Source of the DNA: Calliopsis andreniformis
Lineage: Eukaryota; Arthropoda; Insecta; Hymenoptera; Andrenidae
Direction: 5' to 3'
Length of the DNA stretch: 64,000 nt
Assembly: GCF_051401765.1 (NCBI RefSeq)
Contig: NC_135067.1
Coordinates: 22,811,501-22,875,500 of the forward strand
Shown piece by piece: positions 20,804-32,700 of this stretch. Every line of letters begins with the position of its first letter. Positions within the stretch are counted from its first letter, which is position 1. The notes under the pieces are model-generated. The model saw only the letters and a list, made by a program, of their open reading frames with translations. It was not told the origin of the DNA and searched no databases. Both the position numbers and the translations under genes were made by a program.

Positions 20804-23800
20804 TCATACACCGTCGTAAGCAAGGTCGACCGGCGGCCTGTGGTGAGACGGGAGGTAAGACGGCGGCGTAGAAGTACCCGGCGTCGCGCTGCCGACGCTG
20901 ACGTAACCACCTGGATAATTTGCGCTGGGCGCGTGGATCCCTGCCGGTGGTGCCGGATACGCGTCGAAGGAACTAGAGTATGAACCGTTGTACGGATAAG
21001 GATTGGCCATGTGACCGAGGGATGGATGCATTCCTCCCATGCCGCTCATCCCGCCCATCCCGTAGGTGCGCTGCATCAGGCTGGGTTCCAGGCCGCCGAA
21101 AAGGTACCCGTTCGTTGATCCCATTGGTACCGGATAATGAGGTCCCGGGATTATGTTGGGGTACGAGTTACCGGCATGTCCGTGATTCATGCTTGGTGTA
21201 TAATTGCTTGACGCTAGGTTCTCCACCGTGTACGACTTGCTATGCTGTTGCTGCTGTTGTTGTTGGTGTTGCTGCTGCTGTTGCTGCTGTTGCTGCTGCT
21301 GTTGCTGCTGTTGCTGCTGCTGTTGTTGCTGCTGCTGTTGTTGCTGCTGCTGCTGCTGCTGTTGCGAATCTGGACGACCGTTCATGGTGTAGAGGGATCC
21401 GTAACTGTCATTCGGAGAGTTATGCAACGAGCTTGGGTAGATCGTACCACCAGGTGCGAGAGGAGGGCTGTAATTCGACATCCCCGAGTTGGGCATTCCG
21501 GAGAAGCCTGACAGATAAGACTGATGATGAGCCTCCATCTTCTCCGCGAGAGATCCATCGTCAGTCATCCCAGGATGAGCGTGTTGAAGACGCTGGCTGC
21601 CTCCGTCGGCTATACTCGGTATCTGGTCGACTAGAGATTCCAGGTCGCTCAGACTCTTTGACGCGACGTCTTGACCGGTGTTCCGCTTAATGCCATACTG
21701 CTCGTGCGGATGATGAGGCGACATCGAATGAGTCGGCGTGTGAGGATGCGTGTGCGGAGGAGTTGGGTGAGAGTGGTGCGAGTGCTCGTCGGTGGCTTGA
21801 CTTAAAGGCGTCGGAGTGGTCTGATGGGGATGGGGATTGTGAGGGTCCGAGGTTTGCTCGTGGTATCCCATATAGCTCGTGTAACTCGGATGAGAGGGCG
21901 TTCCAGGGCTGCCGTGATGGCCCTCGCCATTCCCAGCTGGATTGTACTGACGATGATCGTTGTTCATGTTTTGCTGGGAGATGCTAGTCGGGGGCTCGAA
22001 GTCCGGATGTTCAACGCTGGGAGAGGTCAACGGCGACGGTTCTAGGTTGTTCTCCGAAGAGATCGCAGTGTTGATCTCCGAGGACAAGTCCGAATGGGTA
22101 AACGAGAGCGACATGGACTTCGGGCTTTGGCTATAGTGTTGCAAGTGCACCGGGCTCTGTTTCGCGTTTAGATTATAAGGACTGTCGTTCATGCTCTGGC
22201 CGTAGTATCCAGAGTCGTTCATCGGTTGCGGGTAGGGTGCCATGTGCGCAAACGTCTTCGGGGGCGAGAAACAGCTGGGCACAACGGTACCGTAGCCATC
22301 TCCTAAATGAGCCATACTTTGGTGTTGTTGCTGCTGTTGTTGTTCCCGTTCCCTCATCTCCCTCTCCTGTTGCTTCTGTTGCTGGTGAATCTTCTTTGGA
22401 CGTCCACGACGCTTCTTGATCACTTCCCCGTTCGCGTCCAACTTCTCGGGATCGGGAGGTGGTTGATCTTCTGGATTTTTGATTTTCTTCGGTCTGCCTC
22501 TCTTCTTCTTTCCAGGTATTTGGCCATTGTTCTCCTGCTTCACACTTGTTCCGTTCACATCGATGATCCTGCTCTCCCCTTCGTTGGTCAGGTCGTCGCA
22601 GAACGAGGGCTTCTTATCCTCGATCGCTTCCTGCTCCTTCTTCTTGAGCTTCGAGTCCGCGAACACGATATCGGACTCGTCCAGGTGAGAGATCGTGCCA
22701 TTCAAGTAATCGCGGAACTTTTTCAGGGCCGCATAATACGGCACCTTGTCCGCTGCCCGTGGCAATTGCGCGCATCTCGCGCTACTCGATGGCATTACCC
22801 ACATGTACTGCAATCGAACATTCATTAGTGTTTAATCGAGCAACGTTTCATTTCGCAAAAATTTATTCGTCTTACCGTATTGGTACCCTCGACCAGGTTT
22901 GGCTGTCTACCGAATCCAAATTCCTTCTTCCCCGAAAACACCTCGTATATTAGCTTGCCGTTGAACACAGCGATTTTCGGTTTATATTTCCGCAATTTCT
23001 CTAACAGAATGTGGCTGCCTATAAAACAAAAATTATTTATCGAAATTTCATCGTAAACACAACCCTGTAATTTTGTTTTGTATATAGAGAGAGAAAGAGC
23101 GATGCATTTGTAGAGATAGGTACATACACGTTATTCTCGCCGTACTCAACAAATATTTAGAATCAATTTTTTTTCGTAAACGAGGTCATGTACGAACCAA
23201 TTTTGTTCCACTGTTTCAATTTATTTTTACACGATGAAATGATTACTTTTTGGTTGTATCACGCCCGCCATTGTACACAAAGAGTCCCAAAGTTCATCAG
23301 CACAAAAACTGTATACATATTTTTTATTTTCCTTTAATAGAATCATATGCTTCTAATTTGTGCCGCCTATTTTGGACCACTCTATACAATTCTATCAATC
23401 GCTCGAAAATGATACGAAGGCATATCTATATAACATCCTAACGTATTTTGGCCCGTTCAGCAAAACATTGCCAGTTCGTTCATCGAAAATGCGATTCATG
23501 GATCGTGATACTCAACCGCAAGAGAATTTCGAGAGCAAAGGTTGGCAGCACTGGTACCGCGTGCCGCCAGTCTTCTCGCAGTGACGATCGCAAAGCGAAC
23601 CGGCTGAAAGTCAAAACCGGTCGGGTGATTCTCGTTAATTATTGTTGATTGTTTTCGGTGGTATCTTCAGCATATTGTCGAAGCAAAAATCGTCTTAGCT
23701 CATTTAGGACGGACAAAGGAGGTTCAGTGATCGCGACATTCGACAGATCGTGAATCGAGATCCTGGTTTCATTCCTCGTCAAACTTCTCGGTGCTGGCAG

Positions 23801-26099
23801 ACATCCAGACAAAGTAAGTAAACTACCGTTTATTGACAAACGTTTATTGTTACTTGCATTTTCGCTCGTGATACGAATATCTCGTTTTATATCTTGTTCA
23901 CAACATTCTTCGTATCTTACGTCCTATTCGTCTAATTAGAATTTCAGACACGATAGAATTTACTGGGCCTTCGTTTATTAAGAGATACAAACTATACACG
24001 TAGATGGAATATGTGGAACGAAATTTATAAAGATACGTTGTAGCCGAAAAAATGTTGGCGAATGATGCGCTAGAACGCTCGGGATCGCTGGCTGTCTGTG
24101 GGTAAGCAGATAACTTTGTTAGGCAGTATCGTCGCGTGGTCACGGGGGAACAAATCGGCCTCTCTATAGATTTAATGAGACAGCACCGTCTTTCACGGGA
24201 CGAAGACACGCGTGATGCAAGAACCGTTCAAACAGTTACTTTCCTTCTTTCTTCGTATCTCGTTCGTCGAAAAAGCTCAACTATTCGTGTGCCTATTATT
24301 TCACACGAAATCAATGAATGTTTTTACGTCGACTAAAATTAACCGTGCTATAAAGAAGACAGTTATCTTACCGCTGTGATAGTAAAATTATCGTAACAAA
24401 AAACGAAAAAGAAGCTATTTATACAGAGCGTGATACTCGGATAAACGACAAGTAAACAAACTCACACCTTCGATTCACGATCTCGAGTATATCGCTGCGT
24501 CTTATAACTTCTAATGCCCCCCGCTTCTTTTTTTTCCTCCTATTTCGTCTGAATTTATTCTATTTAATCGTAAGCCCTCAATCAGCGAACGAGTCGGCAT
24601 ATATTCGTACGTTGAGTAACAATAGCTATGCTGGCTTAGGACGAAATGGAAGAACTTCTGAGTTTCTGACTCGTGGTGGGAAATAGGTTGGTTTTTGTCC
24701 TCCATGTGTGCACGGTATGTTTAAAATTCTTGTTCATGTCGGGTGAATGGCGTCAGGGTCATCGCATCCGTTTTACTCGACGAAAGCTCGAAGACTCGAC
24801 TTCCGATCCATTTATAGCAGATAATAATGTATACAGTGTAGAAACAGTGCTAATAGATAGTATGATATTTTAATAGGCGGAGAATCGTTAGTTCGCGTTT
24901 TAAAAAATAATTCATTTTTGACTTCTAGTTCTTTCGAAGGATTTATTTTTTTACAATTCTTTTTACTTGAAAACTAAATATCATTTTTTTGGACAGTGTC
25001 GAAAAACAACTTATGAACTTTTGAACTTTTGAACTCGAGTCTTCTAATGTACCGAAATTTGATGATTTTGAAGAGTATCGTTTACTACTCACCTTCTTTG
25101 ATTTCCTTCCTGGTGAGATCGGCGCTGCCTTTAGTGGCGCGAGCCACCATATTTGTGAAACCGATACCGAAGCGCAACAGCTTGTAATCGTCATCCGCCG
25201 TGAGTGGTTCGGGTGTCAGCCCGCTCAGGTGTAAACACTTCCCTGAAAAAGTCGTTTAATCGTCGGTCAGAGAGATATCGAAAGAGAAGGCTCACGGTCA
25301 CGCTTTTTCCAAGGTTCGCGGGAAGCGCGCCAAGAATCTTTGCCGTTCGAGTTCGACCGATATCCATGGTAGGAACGGGCAGGAATTTCAATGGGTCTGG
25401 GTCAAACGTTGTCGACAAACTGTCTGGAAGTTCCGACTTTGTTCCGCAAACTCCAGACGATAAATCGTTCGCGTCATCAGCGAAAGAAAATGGAAAGCGT
25501 GCACGGTGCGCGTCGTGCCGAGTCGACTCGAGTCGACTCGAGTCGAACCGGGCCGAGTCGTCCTCGAGGTATAAAGGATAAATCTTCCATCCAATTTCTG
25601 CCCTCTTCATCCAAGGGCATTTCTCGCGTCGTTACCGTTACATTCGGGAACGTACTTCTCCGCGAATAAAGAAACACTTGGCTTCTCTCTCCCCTCTCCA
25701 CCCCTTCCCTATCCAATTAAAGATACAAACGATATCCATTTCGAAGGAAAGCTTTCGCGGACGAAAAACGTTCGTTTCGCTTGAACGAAATGCAAACAGG
25801 CCGGAACACGGCGATAATTCGCCCATTATTCGTGTCGTTAAGAGCCGCGAGCTGAGGCGAAGGAAAAGAAACGCTTTTTTCCCGTCCCCTGTTAATTACT
25901 GCGCATTTTTGCTTTTTGCGGTGTTTTCCCCCGGTGAAACCGACGCCCGTTTTCACAGCTTTGTGCCGTCGACGGCAATTTAGGGGAACTACTTGTCAGC
26001 GGTGGTGATGGTGTGCAGCAGGTGTTACAAAACGTCCCGTTCAAACGGATTAAATAGGTCTGGGTCAAGCTTGGACGATTCTTCTTTTTATTTCCCTCC

Positions 26100-26136
<37 letters not shown>

Positions 26137-29100
26137 GAACTTCGCTCATAAATCGCTCTCTTCCGCCGTCGGCTCGGAGAAATTATTGTCCAATGCGGGA
26201 AATTTGTTTAACGGGGGTTCTTCAACGTTGTTTTGCTCGATTCGGGAACTTAGCCGTGATCCTCTTACCTATTTATTATTAAGTTTCCTTGCGCATACTT
26301 ATCTTTCCCGAAGCCGGGGGAGAAATTCTTTCCCGTGCCTTAATCGTCTTTTACGTTTACGGAACAAACGTTTAAGTCGGTAAACGGAATTAACATCGTG
26401 CCATCGAATTTTCAAACAAGCAGACATTCAATCGCATCGATTTATCGATTCGAGGAAGTCAGGAACAATTACGTTATCCTGCCCGAAGGAAATTATTTCA
26501 AATATCCATCGTTCCTCGCTGCTACTAGTAAATAAGTATACCTACGTATTATTCAAATGAGAATGATCGCAGAACGCAGAATTTCGTCGATGAGGAAACC
26601 CGTGTGGGAGTCGTTTCGCGTGATGAAGAGAAGCAAAGGAAATCTCAGATACGCTACAGGGATGAAGAACGGTGGATGAACGAAGGCAGGGAAATAAAGA
26701 GGCGAGAGGTTAAGGAGGGCGAGGTAGAGGGGGAGGGGAGGTCTGGTGGCGCGAAATTACAGACGTCGCCGAAGTATATCCCGCGAGCGAGCGGGCGAGC
26801 GGGCGAGCGGGCGAGCGTTTACCCCCGGCACCAGCAGATAGAGATTTATGACGCGGCCTCGGAAATTCTCTCCCTCTTGTCCTCCCAGTCTCGCCTCCTC
26901 GTGCACCACCGACCTACAGCCGCACCACACGACCTTGGAGAACTTCGGAACAAAGTTAAACGCTCGTCTGCCGGCGTGGCCGGTGTTGCGCGTTTTCTCT
27001 GCCGAGCGGAGGTTCGTTCAGGTCGCTCGCTCCTCGAGGAAATTCTGCATGCGAGGGAGAGAAAAAGAAACTGAGGGATAGGGGGGAGAAGGGGACGGCA
27101 AGGGGACGGCAAGGGGACGGCAAGGGGACGAAAGCGAGAGGGAAATTTTTCCTGCCGCTTTAGAAAAACCCTCTGGCCGATGCGATGGGTCGACGCGCGT
27201 CACACCTACATACGTACCTACCTACATACGTACGTACGTACGTGGAACGGAAAGGCTGCTGGCCCCTTCGAACGAGACTAACGGCCGATCGAACAAACTT
27301 TATCGAAGCGAAATGCGACCCTTCCCCTTGTCGTTCAGGACGCTAACCTAACCCAACTTCGCCTTCCTCGACCTTTCCACGTTGCTTCGCTACCTCCTCC
27401 CGCAGCCCCGCGAAATCAACATAATTCTTCTCTTTTCTTTCTCTTTCTTCTCCGGCAGATTCTTTCGTACGAAACTTCTACTGGCTTAAAAGAATGTTTG
27501 TATGTCTCTCGAGCATCACAACTGAGCTTTGTCGAGGATCAAACCCTAAAAGTGCGCGGACTTCTGGCCGGATGTCTCGATCAGCGTTAAGCCAGTCGCG
27601 AATCGGTCGCAAGAGTCCCCCGAGCGGCCAGGTTCACCTGGGGATTACTTCTTCCTCGAAAAACGAAAAACGAAAAACGAGCGCGACTCTCGTGTGTGCT
27701 TTTACTTCAGCACGAGAGAGAATGCGACGAGATTCACGGCGTGCGCGACTGGAAGGCAGAGGAAACTCGTGTTCGGCCGATCTTCGAAGCGTTTGTAAAT
27801 TTCTCTCGGCGCGACGCGCCCGAAAGTTTCAAAGTCGAAAGAGTTTCGGTTTCCTCTGTCCGACCGACTTCGCCTGTTCTAGCAGACTTCTAGTCGTTCC
27901 AGCGCAACAGGACGCGTTCCGTCCTGTATATTTTTCCTCGTGCTCCCCGTGTTTCTCTGCGCCTGCCGCGGTATCGCTGTCTCCTCGGGTCTGCCGCCGC
28001 AGCCGCTGGCTCTGCCGCCGCCGCCGCCGCCCTGCACGAGCTGAATTTATCGCGAACGATATTTTTTCCACGTCTCGTAACTCAACGTATTCGCGGCGCG
28101 GGATCGCGCTTCGCGTATTTTCCAACGACAACGCGTTCGCCTCGAATGCCAGGACCGACGGTGGATATCGAGAGAACGTGCAATCGATCGCGATCGAGAA
28201 ATCGTGAAATCGAGAAATCACCCGGCTTCTGTACCTAAGTTTTCGAAATTTCGTTGACCTACATTTTTCGTTCTTTTCCTACGGTTGTTTGAATGAACGG
28301 GTGGTTCGAGTTGGGGCTGCTGGGGATGCGAGGAGAGCCAGGTGAAAATCGATGCAACCAAGAGAGAGAGAGGGAGAGAGAGAGATAGAGAAAGAAAGAG
28401 GGAGAGAGCGAGAGAGAGACCTGTGCGTGGGTACCGCGGGAGACCGCGCCTGGAAAATCAATTTTCAGGGTTTTCCAGGACGAAGACCCGTTCACGGAGA
28501 CCTAGGAAACAGTCGAGCATTCCGCGATGCTCTCTTTTCTATCGCACGTACCACCTGCCCAGACCATCAAACTGCCACAATTTGCGAACGAGCACGTATT
28601 AACCGTAGACGCGTTTAACGACATTCTTCTAAGAATTCTAGCCACGACGTTTTCGTATAGTCCCGTTAAAAATGTTCCAACGCTGGCGAACGGAAGGCAC
28701 AGCGCACCGTTTCTTTCCCTCTCCACCTAGCGAAGAGAAGGAACATGGGATCGAAGACGAAGGGATTTTGAATCGACCTTTGCTCTTCGTTCCGTCTCGA
28801 CTCGTATCGAGCGATAACTTCGATCGTGTCGCGATGGCAAGCGTTGACGCAATCGAGTTGAATCTTCGAGCGGAGAAAGGTCGCGGAAACGTTCGCGCAC
28901 GCAGCTGGACCTCGGCTGAAAAATCCTTTTGCCCAGGGAATCTCGAAAAGATGGGGCACAAAATTCTAGGGGGTAGCAAACGTGCACGGACTGTAAGCTG
29001 CTATCGAGCGGATAGGCGTGCGACAACCCCTTCCCGACTCCCCCGCCCCCCCGCGGCCAGCTCTAGTTCCCTTTTTCCTGCCCCTCTGCCCTCACCTCCC

Positions 29101-29756
29101 TTCTCCTCCTCCTCTTGCTGCTCTCCCACCCTCCCTCCCTCCCTGCTGCCCTCCTGTCACCCCTTTGGACCGAGCAGCAGGCTGGCAGAAGGGTGGCCGG
29201 TGGGTGGAAAAGGGAGGAGGCAGAGGCTACACGCTTTCCCACACTCACCAACCAACCCTCCTTCGCCACCTGTACCCTTCGCCCATCTCGTTTTACCCAA
29301 CCCAGCCCTGTGCCACCCTCTTTTCCACCCTCGTGCCCTCCTCTCTATCCCTCCCCCTCTCTCCCTCTCTCTCTCCCTCCTCTGTTAGCTGTCTCCGTCT
29401 CCATCTTTCTCTCTCTTTCTCCTGGCTCATTCTCGTTCTACCTCACCCTCCTTCTCCCTCACACCCTCGAGCTCACCGCCCTCATCCTCGCCCTCTTCCC
29501 TTCGCCCGACACAGCCGCCACTCATTATAGTTCCCACCACTAGCAACTCCAACCTCCGCCACCTCCTTTCCCACCTCCGCCAGCATCGACAACCGTCAGG
29601 CTTGCATCCCTTTTCCACTCACGCACGCACTTAGCCGGCTTCGCCAATCTTTTTCGCAGGTCACTGCTACGATACCCTTCGACGCTGAATACTCCTTCCT
29701 CTTCTTCTTCTACTTCTACTTCTCTTTCATCGTCATCGTCGTCGCCGTCGCCGTCG

Positions 29757-29787
<31 letters not shown>

Positions 29788-32700
29788 TCTCGTCTTCCTC
29801 CTCCTTCACCTCGTTTCTCTTTTATCCGCGATATTTTCTCGGCCTCGATAGTCGTCGAGAGAAACCGCATGGAGTTCGTCAAATTTTTCCGCAAATCCAA
29901 GTACGCGCACTTGTTTCATACGTATGGAAATATCCTATTTGATCGCCCGCTCTCCAGAAAACGAGAAATTTTAATGTCGCGATAAACGCGAAAAAATGAT
30001 AATCGAATATTCCAACAGTACCTGAGAATGTGTTTAAAAATTATCGTTGCGCCGAAGATTAAACGTTTCTTTGTGAACCTCGAACGAGTAAAAACGAAAG
30101 GTAAAAGAGAGACTCGTTATCGGTACGTACTTCCTGCGATAGGGTTTGTAAGAATATCAAAGGATACCGAAAGCAAACATCGAATACCTACCCTAGTTTG
30201 TCCTTCGTTCACTGTGCTTTCATCGTTTCTAATATTAGTAATTTTTTATTTTCAGGAGTAAATTTCTCATACTTGTTTTTACCTTTCTGTTGGACTCTCC
30301 TCGTTCAAATTCACGAACGTTCAGTCTTTTTTTGTATTTGCCTTTAGCTCAATGGTGTCCCTGAAATGTTCGAAACTTTTCTATAAGGAATCATCGATAA
30401 TCTGTCTCGACGGAAAAGTATCCAGCAGCGACAGTTGCAATCCTCTCGGGACGTTTCTCCCGCAGGAAAAGTTTCCCAAGCGAAAACTTGGATCGAGTGA
30501 TTCGAAGTACGCTGGGCGATCGAAGAATGTAGAACGTAATCTTGAGCAAGAGGGCGCGGAAGTCAAAACTCTAGTTTTCAAGTTAAGAACCGATGGAAAG
30601 TCGAGAGTTGCGCCTCTCTACTTTACGACACTTACAGAACCGCGAACACGGAAAGCGGTCATCCTGACCAATCGACTGCCTTCGATTTTCTATCGTTTAG
30701 CTTCTTGTTTGAGTGTCGCATATTTTTTCCCTTCAATCAAGATTTAGAACCTCGCGACACTAAGTTTCCGACTCCTTTACCCCTTCGTACTTTAACTTCG
30801 TTCTACAAGTATCTAAGCTCAATAACGAAGCTCTACTTTGTGACCAAAAATGAATTGTGTTACTTGAATAGTGACTACCTTAAGGCTATTATCAATGATA
30901 CTTTGTTTGTTCGAAATGTCGGTTTCCTTTTTCTTAAAAAATACAAAGTCTTCTAATCTATTCCACTATTTCAATTCCATTTATAAATGCTTCGATTCGA
31001 CTATCAGGGTATTGGAAAGTATCTTAGGGCAAATTTATACCGTACCGAAGACATAACACGTAATAATAATAAAATGGTTCCTTTCTACTAAACATGGCCG
31101 TAAATTGACGAAAGGCTGTTCGAGTGCCTTGACCGTGCCATTGCTACGAGTGGCAATCTATTTCTGATATCAGTGAAGCGACATTCGTTTCCAAATATCG
31201 CGCTAGCGACGGAGGAGGGCTAATACCGTACAGCTGTCGCGCAACGGCCAGTAGTTAGCGAGGCTAGGTCGCGAAATAGTCGTGGGACGCGGCGCGGGTT
31301 GGCGCGGGTTGGCGCGGGTCGACGCGGCAAAGTTCGAATGGTCCATTGGACCGAGTTGAATACGCTGGGGTCGGGGTCGGCGTCGCGGAGGGCGGGTCGG
31401 TCTCCGAGCAGCACGGAGCCAAGAACCGCACCGCCGTCGAGTCCTCGAGGATCCCAGAGGCGCGGCTCACCAGCCGCGACCACGAAAACTTTTCCCCGGT
31501 CACCATCAACTTTCCCGCCGTTCGAAAAACCCCGCCGACCGAATTAGGTCACCGACCGACTCTCCTTCACCCTCGGTCTTCTCGATTACACCTGCACGGC
31601 CTCCTTTGTCGCTCTATCGCGTCGATATCAAACTTTTTCACTGCCGCCGATTTCACGCACCCACCTTGCGATCGTGCTACTCAGCCTCGATTCTCGATCC
31701 CATCTGGCCCACTCGGATCAGACAAATGTTAGAAGGTGAATACCTTTCTATTACCCTTAAGTTACTTCCCCGATGCAGGAGTCGTAGACTTCCAAGTTAT
31801 TAAAGACAGATCAGCAGGGTGGCCCAAATTCAAATTCTTCGAAGAGCCACGAAGTAGAACGCGTATTCTTCTGTTCGTTTGACGAGAAAAGCATCGCGAG
31901 AAAGGGTTTTGTGTCGCGTCACGGTGTTGCGGTTTTAAAGCGCGTTTAATTTTACGACACCCGTTTCGATGTCTAACACGACAACACGAAATGCTTTAAG
32001 CGAAGCGCCAGAACACTCTTTCCCGTCGAATTTCCGGCGATCCAAGATCGGGGTCGATGTCGCTTTGTCTTTAGCCGAGGCTGAACCTACTTCGATCGAT
32101 CGGGCAGAGACGGTTGTGTCGCGACGCTAGGATCGCAACGGTCAACACTTGGACGTCCTCGGTTTCGAGTGGCAAAGAGTGAGCAGCTCGCGGCACTGGA
32201 ACAGCCGGACGCGATTTCTCGACGCGATTTCTCGACGCGATTTCTCGACGCGATTTCTCGACGCGACAGGCACCGCGAGAGCCTCGATCACTGGGCCGGT
32301 TCGCTTTCGAGCGATCGAACCGGCTGAACCGCGCTGAAATTTTTCGGCGTTTACTGGCTTTAGGCCCGGTCCGCTACCCCCTCCCTCCATGGCTTAAATT
32401 GACCCGTCGTTCTCGATCCACCCACCTTCCTCCCCCTGCGGCCCACTCAACCCGCCCCTCTTCCTGCTCTCCATAGCTGCCAACCACCCCTCGTCCCACC
32501 CGCCCGCCTCTCTCGCCCCGCCGGTTGCCACAGCTTCCAACCTTTTTACCCCGTACTACTCTGCTTCCGCTACCCCCCATCCTCCCCACCTCCACCTCCT
32601 CCCTCGGTCCCTCCCCGAACCACCTCTTCTCTCACCCCCTTTTTATCCTGCTCTCCCTCACGCGCACCACTCATTATAGTTCCTCCCTCCACTACGACCC

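Noticed and set aside
20190..20807. 205-codon minus-strand frame just after the TDG stop
   Set aside because: It lies in the TDG 3' UTR, is Ser/Leu/Phe-rich without a domain, and would need separate initiation.
20980..21690. 236-codon plus-strand frame and Cys- or Leu-run frames over 21,204-21,511
   Set aside because: They are antisense readings of the TDG polyglutamine exon, whose minus-strand frame is supported by catalytic-domain homology.
29540..29809. Poly-Asp/Glu minus-strand frame
   Set aside because: It is the translation of a TCG/CGT and TTC simple repeat.
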